In this document: piece by piece, positions 1 through 5,940 of the stretch
Layout: every line of letters begins with the position of its first letter
Numbering within the stretch: position 1 is the stretch's first letter
From: Planctomycetota bacterium
GTDB lineage: Bacteria; Planctomycetota; Phycisphaerae; Tepidisphaerales; Tepidisphaeraceae
Length of the DNA: 7,130 nt
Direction: 5' to 3'
Assembly: GCA_029777755.1 (NCBI GenBank)
Contig: JAKORQ010000001.1
Coordinates: 1-7,130, forward strand
The notes under the pieces: generated by a model
The model's input: the letters and a program-made list of their open reading frames with translations, nothing else
What the model was told of the DNA's origin: nothing
The model's database searches: none
Made by a program: the position numbers and the translations under genes

Positions 1-1
1 C

Positions 2-325
2 CATGCCCGTACCTTCCTGAAGGATGGGAACAAGGTGCAGTTCACACTCCAGTTCCGGGGCCGGGAGATGGCCCACATCGACCTGGGTCGATCGCTTTTC
101 GACAAGATCAAGACTGAGCTGGCCTCGGTCGCCAAGGTCGAGCGCGACAGCAAGGTGGAAGGTCGGCGAATGATCATGGTCCTCCAGCCGGATACCAAGG
201 CGCAAGCCAAGGCAGCGGCCGGCCAGGCTGGCCATGCTCCCGCCGGCGAGCGGCTGAACATCCCGGCGCGCAAGGAATCAACCACCGCGGCGCCCCAGCC
301 GGCACAAGCCAGCGAACAAGCGTAA
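2..325 (+). CDS. infC: Translation initiation factor IF-3, C-terminal domain (5'-truncated by window)
   Basis: IF-3 binds the 30S subunit, keeps it apart from 50S and checks start-codon/initiator-tRNA pairing. The reading frame is open from base 2, so the N-terminal domain and linker lie upstream of the window. The visible 107 residues carry the family's C-domain hallmarks: FRGREMAH at visible residues 18-25 and EGRRMIMVLQP at 53-63. The GTG at position 35 is an internal valine codon, not a start. After the C-domain, where E. coli IF-3 ends within a few residues, this protein runs on for about 43 Ala/Gln/Lys/Pro-rich residues (65-107), probably a disordered tail. In many bacteria infC is followed by rpmI and rplT. 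Here the next gene is pgsA, after a structured spacer. Identification is secure. Confidence 0.96.
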   Translation, partial: HARTFLKDGNKVQFTLQFRGREMAHIDLGRSLFDKIKTELASVAKVERDSKVEGRRMIMVLQPDTKAQAKAAAGQAGHAPAGERLNIPARKESTTAAPQPAQASEQA

Positions 326-343
326 GTCTCGCGGCGGAAGAAG

Positions 344-440
344 GATTGAAGAGGGAAGAGTTAGACGCGAGAGGACCAATCGTCCTTTCGGGAGTCGTCG
401 TTACTCTTCTTCTTCAATCGTCGTTTGATCCTCTCGTCTG
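344..440 (+). repeat. Structured spacer between infC and pgsA: large hairpin with competing inverted repeat
   Basis: Bases 344-361 (gattgaagagggaagagt) pair with 403-419 (actcttcttcttcaatc) to give about 17 base pairs with one bulged G and one G-T. Inside, 364-367 pairs with 396-399, and 368-376 pairs with 382-390 as a 9-bp stem closing a CAATC loop. The whole of 344-419 therefore folds as one long hairpin. A further segment, 425-439, is complementary to 363-379, the 5' side of the inner stems, so two mutually exclusive folds are possible. The element starts 18 nt after the infC stop and ends about 20 nt before the likely pgsA ATG. There is no T-run after the stem, so it is not a standard intrinsic terminator. 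It could be an attenuator-like RNA switch, an mRNA-stabilising structure, or a dispersed palindromic element. The pairing is visible; the role is not. Confidence 0.75.
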
Positions 441-459
441 TGCGCTTTGCCCGGTAGCG

Positions 460-1152
460 ATGCAGGCTCTACAATCGCCACCTGAAGTGGTGCGGCACAT
501 ACCTAACCTCCTGACATTCTCGCGGCTGATGCTGGCGGTCGTGTTCTTTGTCCTGTTGTCGCGTTACCAGTACGACAAGCAGGGCGACCCGCTGCTGCTC
601 AACATCGCCTTCGTCATCTACCTCGTCGCTCTAATCACCGACTTCCTGGACGGGTACCTGGCCCGCAAGTGGCAGGCCGGCAGCATGTTCGGGCGGATCA
701 CCGATCCGTTCGTGGACAAGGTGCTGGTGCTGGGCAGCTTCATCTTCTTCGCCGGCAAGAACTTCGTGATCCCGGAGAGCGAGCCTGGAGCAGTCCCCGA
801 CAACGTCAAGACGATCACCGGCGTGGCGCCGTGGATGGTTGTGCTGATCCTGGCGAGGGAGCTGCTTGTCACGACCTTCAGGGGGATGAGCGAATCGACC
901 GGCAAGGATTTTGGCGCCAAGTTCAGCGGCAAGCTGAAGATGACGCTGCAGTCGATCACCATCCTGGTGGTGCTGGCGTACGTGAATTTCCGTCCGTGGC
1001 TGAAGCGCCATGAATGGGATTCGGCGTCTGCCATCGCCCGCGATCTGTTCATCTATGCCACGCTGGTTGTGACGGTATACAGCGGCCTATCCTATCTGCG
1101 CAGGGCTGTGGGCATGTTCACGGAGGCTTCCGCGGAGGCCGGAAAGCAATAG
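460..1152 (+). CDS. pgsA: CDP-diacylglycerol-glycerol-3-phosphate 3-phosphatidyltransferase (PGP synthase)
   Basis: PgsA transfers the phosphatidyl group from CDP-diacylglycerol to glycerol-3-phosphate, making phosphatidylglycerophosphate, the committed step to phosphatidylglycerol and cardiolipin. It is an integral inner-membrane enzyme. The 230-residue product carries the complete CDP-alcohol phosphotransferase signature: D61, D64-G65, A68-R69, then G78, D82 and D86, the aspartates that hold the metal. It also has RELLVTTFR and a GKLKMTLQ segment, as in bacterial PgsA, and several hydrophobic helices. The frame is open upstream to a TTG at 346, but those extra 38 codons lie in the palindromic spacer and do not look like the family N-terminus. 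ATG 460 gives the usual beginning (HIPNLLTFSRL at 13-23), although no clear Shine-Dalgarno precedes it. Another CDP-alcohol phosphotransferase, such as phosphatidylserine synthase, is possible but less likely. Confidence 0.9.
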   Translation: MQALQSPPEVVRHIPNLLTFSRLMLAVVFFVLLSRYQYDKQGDPLLLNIAFVIYLVALITDFLDGYLARKWQAGSMFGRITDPFVDKVLVLGSFIFFAGKNFVIPESEPGAVPDNVKTITGVAPWMVVLILARELLVTTFRGMSESTGKDFGAKFSGKLKMTLQSITILVVLAYVNFRPWLKRHEWDSASAIARDLFIYATLVVTVYSGLSYLRRAVGMFTEASAEAGKQ

Positions 1153-1163
1153 CAAGTTGAGCG

Positions 1164-1170
1164 AAGGGAG
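1164..1170 (+). promoter_or_regulatory. Shine-Dalgarno that fixes the uppP start
   Basis: AAGGGAG ends directly against an in-frame TTG at 1171 but lies 6 nt before the GTG at 1177. Only the GTG has normal spacing, so 1177 is preferred. Confidence 0.7.
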
Positions 1171-1176
1171 TTGCTC

Positions 1177-2040
1177 GTGCGGGATTACCTGCTGTCGATC
1201 CTGTTTGGGGTGATCGAGGGTCTTACTGAGTTTTTACCGGTCAGCTCCACGGCCCACATCCGCATCGCAGAGGCCATCTGCGGTATCACGCTGGATGATC
1301 CGTACTGGAAGATGTATGCCATTGTCATCCAGCTAGGTGCGATCCTCAGTGTGCTGGTCTATTTTCGAAACCGGATCCTCCAGTTTGCCCGCACCTTCCC
1401 GAGGGGGCGCAACGGCGAGAAGACGCTGCTGACGCACCCGGCATCGCTGGTCATCATCGCATTTGTGGTGACGGCCGTACCGGCATTGATCCTTGAGAAG
1501 GCCCATGTGATCGATGAGAACCTGGAGAGTCTGACGGTCATCGGCCTGTCGCTGGTGATCGGCGGCATTGTCATGTGGGTGGTGGACTGGTACTTCACCC
1601 GCCCGCGCACCACCGACATGGAGCAGATGTCCTTGGCGCAGGCGATCTGGATCGGGGCGGCGCAGATCCTGGCGGCGGTCTTCCCTGGCGTGAGCCGCTC
1701 GATGAGCACCATCGCGGCCGGGCAGGTGGCGCGAATGTCGCGCGAGTCGGCGCTGGAGTTCTCCTTCTTTCTTTCCATCCCCACCATGGTGGTGGCGACC
1801 GGGTATGAACTGCTCAAGGCCGTGACCGGCAACTCGGCCGGCGGCGCGCTGACCATGAGCGCCCACCAGTGGGGCGTGTTGATCGTCGGCTTTGTGGTGT
1901 CCTTCTTCGTAGCGTGGGCGGTCATCGCCTGGTTCATGCACTGGGTGAGAAAGCATGGGTTTGTGCCGTTCGCCATCTACCGCCTGGTGATCGGCGTCGG
2001 CGTGCTGATCTGGGCACGAAATCCCGCTTTGCTGGGATAA
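1177..2040 (+). CDS. uppP: Undecaprenyl-diphosphate phosphatase (UppP/BacA family)
   Basis: UppP removes one phosphate from undecaprenyl diphosphate, regenerating the C55 lipid carrier used for peptidoglycan and other surface polymers. It also gives basal bacitracin resistance. It is a polytopic inner-membrane protein. The 287-residue product has both family motifs. The first, EGLTEFLPVSSTAH, starts at residue 14 and supplies E14, E18 and H27. The second, PGVSRSMST at 170-178, supplies S173 and the catalytic R174. Long hydrophobic helices fill the rest, and length is typical. The start is GTG 1177, six bases after AAGGGAG; a TTG two codons earlier is the alternative. It lies 24 nt downstream of pgsA, so co-transcription is likely. 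It also fits functionally with ispD two genes on, since MEP-derived isoprenoids build the carrier. Confidence 0.95.
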   Translation: MRDYLLSILFGVIEGLTEFLPVSSTAHIRIAEAICGITLDDPYWKMYAIVIQLGAILSVLVYFRNRILQFARTFPRGRNGEKTLLTHPASLVIIAFVVTAVPALILEKAHVIDENLESLTVIGLSLVIGGIVMWVVDWYFTRPRTTDMEQMSLAQAIWIGAAQILAAVFPGVSRSMSTIAAGQVARMSRESALEFSFFLSIPTMVVATGYELLKAVTGNSAGGALTMSAHQWGVLIVGFVVSFFVAWAVIAWFMHWVRKHGFVPFAIYRLVIGVGVLIWARNPALLG

Positions 2041-2137
2041 GCATTTCTTCGATCCTGTCGGGCCTGTAGAATCAAATGGCACCAGGATAGGTGCAATCTG
2101 AGGTTTGGCCCGAAGACGGCGATAGAGAAGCGCAGGC

Positions 2138-3253
2138 ATGACACTACACCTGATCAGAGCACTGTTTGTCCTGCTGATGGCATCCATCGGCTGGGCATAC
2201 CTGTCGGGGCCTGACCCGTCCAAGCCCGGTCCATTTGGGCCGGAGAACGCCCTGGCGATCTTTGCCGTGCCGGTAGTTATCGCCGTGCTGGTGCTGGCTA
2301 TCGATATCTTTTCCTCCCGCCGGAAGTTGCTTGCGCTGTCGGCCATCCTGTTTGGCACACTGGTTGGATTGGTGCTGGCGTACATCCTCGGCTATGCCGT
2401 GGTCTGGATCGTGGAGCGCTTCGTGCCCACCTCCGGGCCGGTGCGCGAGGCGCTGGCCGGCTACTTCAAGATGCTGCTGAACATCGTCTGCTGCTACCTG
2501 ATGATCAGCTTCATCCTGCAGACGAAGGACGACATTCGTTTCATCATCCCCTACGTGATGTTCGCGCGGCAGACGCGCGGGCAGCGGCCGCTGCTGCTGG
2601 ATACCAATGTGCTGATCGATGGCCGAATCGCCGACCTGGCCGATGTGGGGCTGATCGACAGCCGCCTGATCGTGCCCCGCATCGTGCTGGATGAGTTGCA
2701 GAAGCTGGCCGACTCTTCCGACAAACTGAAGCGTAACCGTGGCCGGCGTGGGCTGGAAATGGTGGCGCGCCTTCAGTCCAACCGCAAGGTCGAGGTGGTG
2801 ATCTACGAGGGAACCGCCCGCAATGCGGAGCATGAGCCGATCGATCAGCAGCTACTGATGCTGGCCGCCGAGATGGATGGGCGGCTGTTCACCAATGACA
2901 CCAACCTCAGCAAGGTGGCCCAGCTTCGCGGCGTCACGGTGGTGAACATAAATGACCTAGCCAATGCCATGAAGCCGGTGGTGCTGCCCGGCGAGATGGT
3001 GAAGGTCAATCTCATCAAGCCTGGCGAACAGCCCGGCCAGGCGGTTGGCTATCTTGAGGATGGCACGATGGTGGTGGTCGAGCAGGCTCGCCAGTTCATC
3101 GGGGCCGGCGAATGCGAGGCGACCGTCACCAGCATGGTGCAGACGTCGGCCGGGAGGATGATCTTCGGCCGGCTCGATGGCCAGGCTAACGAGAACGGCA
3201 AAGCCACTCAGCAATCCCGTCGCGCCCCGGTTGCTGCCCAGAAGGAATCATGA
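2138..3253 (+). CDS. YacL-type membrane protein with PIN and TRAM domains
   Basis: The 371-residue protein has three parts. Residues 1-130 hold about four hydrophobic segments (roughly 5-22, 40-58, 65-92 and 110-127). A PIN nuclease-like domain spans about 150-275, with the acidic set D155 (in LLLDTNVLIDGRI), E186 (VLDELQ), D236 (IDQQLL) and D254 (FTNDTNLSKVA). A TRAM domain follows at about 281-345. The tail is polar and low-complexity. This is the architecture of B. subtilis YacL. PIN domains are usually Mg2+-dependent RNases, and TRAM domains bind RNA, so a membrane-tethered RNA-processing role is plausible; the substrate is unknown. All four acidic residues are present, so activity is expected. 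Start ATG 2138 has a weak GAGAAG at 2125-2130. It overlaps ispD by 4 nt. Confidence 0.9.
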   Translation: MTLHLIRALFVLLMASIGWAYLSGPDPSKPGPFGPENALAIFAVPVVIAVLVLAIDIFSSRRKLLALSAILFGTLVGLVLAYILGYAVVWIVERFVPTSGPVREALAGYFKMLLNIVCCYLMISFILQTKDDIRFIIPYVMFARQTRGQRPLLLDTNVLIDGRIADLADVGLIDSRLIVPRIVLDELQKLADSSDKLKRNRGRRGLEMVARLQSNRKVEVVIYEGTARNAEHEPIDQQLLMLAAEMDGRLFTNDTNLSKVAQLRGVTVVNINDLANAMKPVVLPGEMVKVNLIKPGEQPGQAVGYLEDGTMVVVEQARQFIGAGECEATVTSMVQTSAGRMIFGRLDGQANENGKATQQSRRAPVAAQKES

Positions 3254-3954
3254 GTCTTGCAGTAATCCTTCCCGCGGCCGGCAGTTCATCACGCTTCGGC
3301 GCCGCTCGCAACAAGCTGGTCCAGATGCTGGCCGACAAGCCGGTGATCGCTCACACGCTCGGGGGTTTCCTTGCCCGTCAGGACGTGAAGCAAGTGGTGA
3401 TAGCGGCCGACGATGATTCCGATGTCGCCCGCGAGGAGCATGCCACTTGGCTGGAGTTGCTCAAGGACCAGCGGGTAAAGCGGGTGCCCGGGGGACGCAG
3501 CCGTGCCCACAGTGTCCTCTCGGCGCTGCGGGCGGTTGATGAGGGAATCGAATGGGTGGCAGTCCATGATGCCGCCCGCCCGCTGGTCAGCGACGCGGTG
3601 ATCGATGCGACATTGGAGCTGGCCAGGAAGCACGGGGCGGCCGTTCCCGCCATGCCGGTGGCGCTGACGATCAAGAAAGCGGCCGGCCCACTTCCCGCGA
3701 AGGCGGAATGCACCGTCCCGCGACATGAGCTTTTCGCCATGCAGACCCCGCAGATAGCCCGCCGCACGGCGCTACTGGAGGCGTTTGAGAGATGCCCGAT
3801 CCCGCTGGACCAGGTGACGGATGACATGCAGCTGATAGAACTGGCCGGGGGCGAAGTCTGGCTGGCGCCTGGCGATGAGCGAAACCTGAAGATCACGACT
3901 CAACTGGATCTGAAGCTGGCGGAGATGCTGGTGGTGAAGCGAGGAGCCGATTGA
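3250..3954 (+). CDS. ispD: 2-C-methyl-D-erythritol 4-phosphate cytidylyltransferase
   Basis: IspD joins MEP and CTP to give CDP-methylerythritol and diphosphate, the third step of the non-mevalonate isoprenoid pathway in the cytosol. The 234-residue product matches the family in length and motifs. It has the nucleotide-binding AAGSSSRFG loop (9-17, with R15), K22 downstream, GGRSRAHSVL (81-90), the metal-site HDAARP (106-111, D107), QTPQ (165-168), VTDDM (189-193) and the C-terminal RNLKITTQLDL (211-221, K214). The usual Pro-Lys pair after the loop reads Asn-Lys (N21-K22). Its ATG overlaps the yacL stop (ATGA), with GAAGGA just 3 nt before the start, so translation is probably coupled. IspF, which often follows, is absent. 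Confidence 0.93.
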   Translation: MSLAVILPAAGSSSRFGAARNKLVQMLADKPVIAHTLGGFLARQDVKQVVIAADDDSDVAREEHATWLELLKDQRVKRVPGGRSRAHSVLSALRAVDEGIEWVAVHDAARPLVSDAVIDATLELARKHGAAVPAMPVALTIKKAAGPLPAKAECTVPRHELFAMQTPQIARRTALLEAFERCPIPLDQVTDDMQLIELAGGEVWLAPGDERNLKITTQLDLKLAEMLVVKRGAD

Positions 3955-4081
3955 GCGAGGAAGCGACGAAGGGAAAAGGATGCACGCAGGCACGAAGGTA
4001 AGCCTGTAGCATTTGGCCCACATAGACCATCCAGGTTCGAGGAAGAATCGCAAATCGCAAGTCGCAGATGGAAAATACGGC
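3955..4081 (+). other. Convergent intergenic region between ispD and the DUF1638 gene
   Basis: This 127-nt gap separates two genes whose 3' ends face each other, where a bidirectional terminator would be expected. I find no stem followed by a T-run on either strand. A 7-bp inverted match, gtaagcc (3998-4004) with ggcttac (4079-4085), is too short and too far apart to rely on. The first part is purine-rich. The second part carries the heptamer repeat listed separately. Confidence 0.6.
4048..4075 (+). repeat. Four-unit degenerate heptamer tandem repeat
   Basis: Four consecutive 7-mers can be read in register: tcgcaaa, tcgcaag, tcgcaga, tggaaaa. The last is the most diverged. The tract is AT-richer than the coding sequence around it and ends 6 nt before the DUF1638 stop codon. 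Short heptameric tandem repeats in intergenic DNA are known from cyanobacteria (STRR sequences), and I have the impression of similar tracts in planctomycetes. No function is evident. Confidence 0.6.
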
Positions 4082-4840
4082 TTACTTCGCTCTCACGATT
4101 TTCTCGTGATCGTAGACGCCTTCGATTGTTTTGCCTGGCGGGACGATCAGGTATTCCTCCTCGTTCCAGTGGCCGTGGATCAGGTTGCGGATCAGGCGCA
4201 GGTTTCCTTCCAGCTTCCTGACTGTCTTGCCGGCCGCCCGGGCCTTTTCCTCGAAGCGCAGGGCGTGCCCCAGTGGTCTCGTCTCCGGCAGCTCGATGAA
4301 GACCGCCTCGTTGTCATGCCTGTTGGGGTGCATCTGTTCCCAGATGTATCGGCCATCCTCTTCGCCGTACTGCTCGATATAGCGCTGAAGTGGATCGCCG
4401 CCGGTCTCGATGCTGCTGGAGCCATCGTCGGCCGTTCGCAGGAAGTAGCTGCCTCGCTCGATGTAGCCGCAGGAGGAGAAGGGAGTGGATGGGTTGGCGC
4501 CAAACTGCTCCACGAACCTGGATCTCGAGCCGAGCAGGATGGTGCAGCAGTCATGTGCCCGCGGCATCACCAGCGGCATGCTGCGCGCCTGCAGCCCGAC
4601 GGTGGCATTCCCGCACAGCCCAAACAGGAGGCAGATGGCATCGTACTTCTTGCCCGAGGCCTCGGTGGCGTCGATGTTCGACTGGATGAGCTGGCGCAGG
4701 CCGTCGCTGCGCAAGTGCTCGCCCAGCTCGGTGAACTCCACATCGATGACGTGCGGCGAATCGGCGATCGCCAGGCAGGCTTCGCGCATGAACACGTTGC
4801 AGGAGATGAGCTTCAGCATCGTCTGCAGATCATCCCGCAT
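4082..4840 (-). CDS. DUF1638 family protein, function unknown
   Basis: The 252-residue, apparently soluble protein matches the DUF1638 (PF07796) pattern. It has an N-terminal KLISCNVFMREA segment (10-21), FGLCGNATVGLQA (73-85), MPRAHDCCTILLGS (92-105) and CGY (124-126). Cysteines C14, C76, C98 and C124, with H96, sit in these motifs and could form a metal or cofactor site; this is inference. From memory, relatives occur near corrinoid-dependent methyltransferase genes in methanogens and anaerobic bacteria, but no activity is established to my knowledge. The C-terminal part (about 150-252) is Glu/Arg-rich and less recognisable. The start is unclear: ATG at 4840 gives MRDDLQTML, while ATG at 4819 gives MLKLISC, closer to the usual family start. 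Neither has a good Shine-Dalgarno. It is transcribed away from the ABC transporter across a gap of about 100 nt. Confidence 0.82.
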   Translation of the reverse strand: MRDDLQTMLKLISCNVFMREACLAIADSPHVIDVEFTELGEHLRSDGLRQLIQSNIDATEASGKKYDAICLLFGLCGNATVGLQARSMPLVMPRAHDCCTILLGSRSRFVEQFGANPSTPFSSCGYIERGSYFLRTADDGSSSIETGGDPLQRYIEQYGEEDGRYIWEQMHPNRHDNEAVFIELPETRPLGHALRFEEKARAAGKTVRKLEGNLRLIRNLIHGHWNEEEYLIVPPGKTIEGVYDHEKIVRAK

Positions 4841-4904
4841 GCGGAGTCGAATGTGAAGTGGGCAGCAAACACCGATAAAACTGGTAGGAAAAGTAGATTT
4901 ACCG

Positions 4905-4933
4905 TTGACGCCCCCGAGCGCCGCGCTTAGGCT
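4905..4933 (+). promoter_or_regulatory. Candidate sigma-70-type promoter for the ABC transporter, close to the start codon
   Basis: TTGACG (4905-4910) matches the -35 consensus at five of six positions and is followed, after 17 nt, by TAGGCT (4928-4933), a weaker -10 hexamer. Transcription would begin about 7 nt downstream, at or within a base or two of the ATG at 4942. No Shine-Dalgarno is present before that ATG, consistent with a leaderless transcript. The -10 is poor, so this is a candidate only. Confidence 0.4.
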
Positions 4934-4941
4934 ATTGCCCC

Positions 4942-5940
4942 ATGAATCTGCCTGTAGCTCGGCTGTGGGTTATTTTACTAACATTCGCGGCGTTGTTAGT
5001 AGTCGGTTGCAGTAAGGACACTCAGGAGGCCGGCGAAGCGCCTGTCGTTCGCATCGGGTACTTTGCCAACATGACCCATGCGCAGGCGTTGCTGGGCGTG
5101 GCGTCCGGCGATTTTGCTCAGGCGCTTTCCCCCGCCAGGGTTGATACCAAGGTCTTCAATGCCGGGCCATCGCTGATTGAGGCGATGATCCACGGGGAGA
5201 TCGACATCGGCTACGTCGGGCCCGGCCCGGCGATCGCGGGGTTCTCGGCCAGCTCCGGCAAGGGGCTGCGGATCATCAGCGGCTCGGCCGCCAACGGCGT
5301 GGTCATCGTTGCCCGCAAGGACGCACCCGTCGAGAAGCTGGAAGACCTGGTCGGCAAACGCATTGCCACCCCGCAGATCGGCAACACGCAGGATATCTCG
5401 GCAAAGAATTACCTGTCGGAGACACTCAAGCAGACGGACCTGTCGGGCGTGATGGCCATCGCCAATGCCGAGCAGGCCTCACTGATGCAGCGGGGGCAGA
5501 TCGACGCGGCGTGGGTGCCTGAGCCGTGGGGATCGCGGCTGATCATTGAGTCGGGGGCGCGCCTGATCGCCGAGGAAAAGGATCTTTGGCCAAGCGGCGC
5601 GTTCGCCACCACCGTCGTTGTGGCGACGCCGCAGTTCATCGAGCGCTACCCGGAACTGGTCGAGAAGTTCCTCAAGGTCCATCGTGACTGGACGGAGAAG
5701 CTCAGCGCCGATCCGGCCGGCCAACTGCCGCAGCTTAAGGACGCCCTGTTTGCCCTCACGCGCAAGGAGCTTCCGCCGGGTACGCTGGACCAGGCGATTG
5801 CCCGGGTGAAGTTCACCACCGATCCCCTGGAGGATTCGATCGTCACCATGGCGCAGCTCGCTCATCGCCTTGGCTTCTCCCGGCAGGCTATCAAGCTTGA
5901 TGGCATCATTGAAACGAGATTCCAGCCGCAGGGACAGTGA
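4942..5940 (+). CDS. ABC transporter substrate-binding lipoprotein, SsuA/NrtA/TauA-like
   Basis: This is the extracytoplasmic ligand-binding component of an ABC importer. The 332-residue product begins with a lipoprotein signal peptide: R7 followed by a hydrophobic core (about 9-21) and a V-V-G-C lipobox with C23 as the lipidation site. The mature part has features of the NMT1/SsuA-like fold: VRIGYFANMTHAQALLG near the start, NAGPSLIEAMIHGEIDIGYVGPGPA, then RIISGSAANGVVIVARKD and LVGKRIATPQIGNTQD. Known members bind aliphatic sulfonates, taurine, nitrate or bicarbonate, and related folds bind thiamine precursors, so the ligand cannot be assigned here. It is the first gene of the operon, and its stop overlaps the GTG of the ATPase gene. 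No Shine-Dalgarno precedes ATG 4942. Confidence 0.9.
   Translation: MNLPVARLWVILLTFAALLVVGCSKDTQEAGEAPVVRIGYFANMTHAQALLGVASGDFAQALSPARVDTKVFNAGPSLIEAMIHGEIDIGYVGPGPAIAGFSASSGKGLRIISGSAANGVVIVARKDAPVEKLEDLVGKRIATPQIGNTQDISAKNYLSETLKQTDLSGVMAIANAEQASLMQRGQIDAAWVPEPWGSRLIIESGARLIAEEKDLWPSGAFATTVVVATPQFIERYPELVEKFLKVHRDWTEKLSADPAGQLPQLKDALFALTRKELPPGTLDQAIARVKFTTDPLEDSIVTMAQLAHRLGFSRQAIKLDGIIETRFQPQGQ

Noticed and set aside
344..419. Intrinsic terminator for infC
   Set aside because: The stem is long, but no T-run follows it and an A/T-mixed outer stem is atypical. Reported instead as a structured element of unknown role.
2044..2072. Possible promoter before yacL: TAGAAT (2067-2072) with TTTCTT 17 nt upstream
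   Set aside because: The -10 is good, but the -35 is poor and such AT-rich hexamers occur by chance. The 97-nt gap could equally be an internal operon spacer.
2079..2094. Small hairpin GCACC-aggata-GGTGC in the uppP-yacL gap
   Set aside because: Only 5 bp, with no T-run, so it is not a credible terminator; nothing else supports a function.
1333..2385. 350-residue minus-strand open frame across uppP and yacL
   Set aside because: The translation is His/Arg/Asp-rich without domains and lies opposite two well-identified genes.
3998..4085. Inverted match gtaagcc / ggcttac as a bidirectional terminator
   Set aside because: Only 7 bp separated by 74 nt, with no T-tract on either strand; expected by chance.
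4013..4930. 305-residue plus-strand open frame covering the whole DUF1638 gene
   Set aside because: It is longer than the gene opposite, but it has no recognisable motif or convincing start. The minus-strand frame matches DUF1638 motif by motif. Long antisense frames are common in GC-rich DNA.
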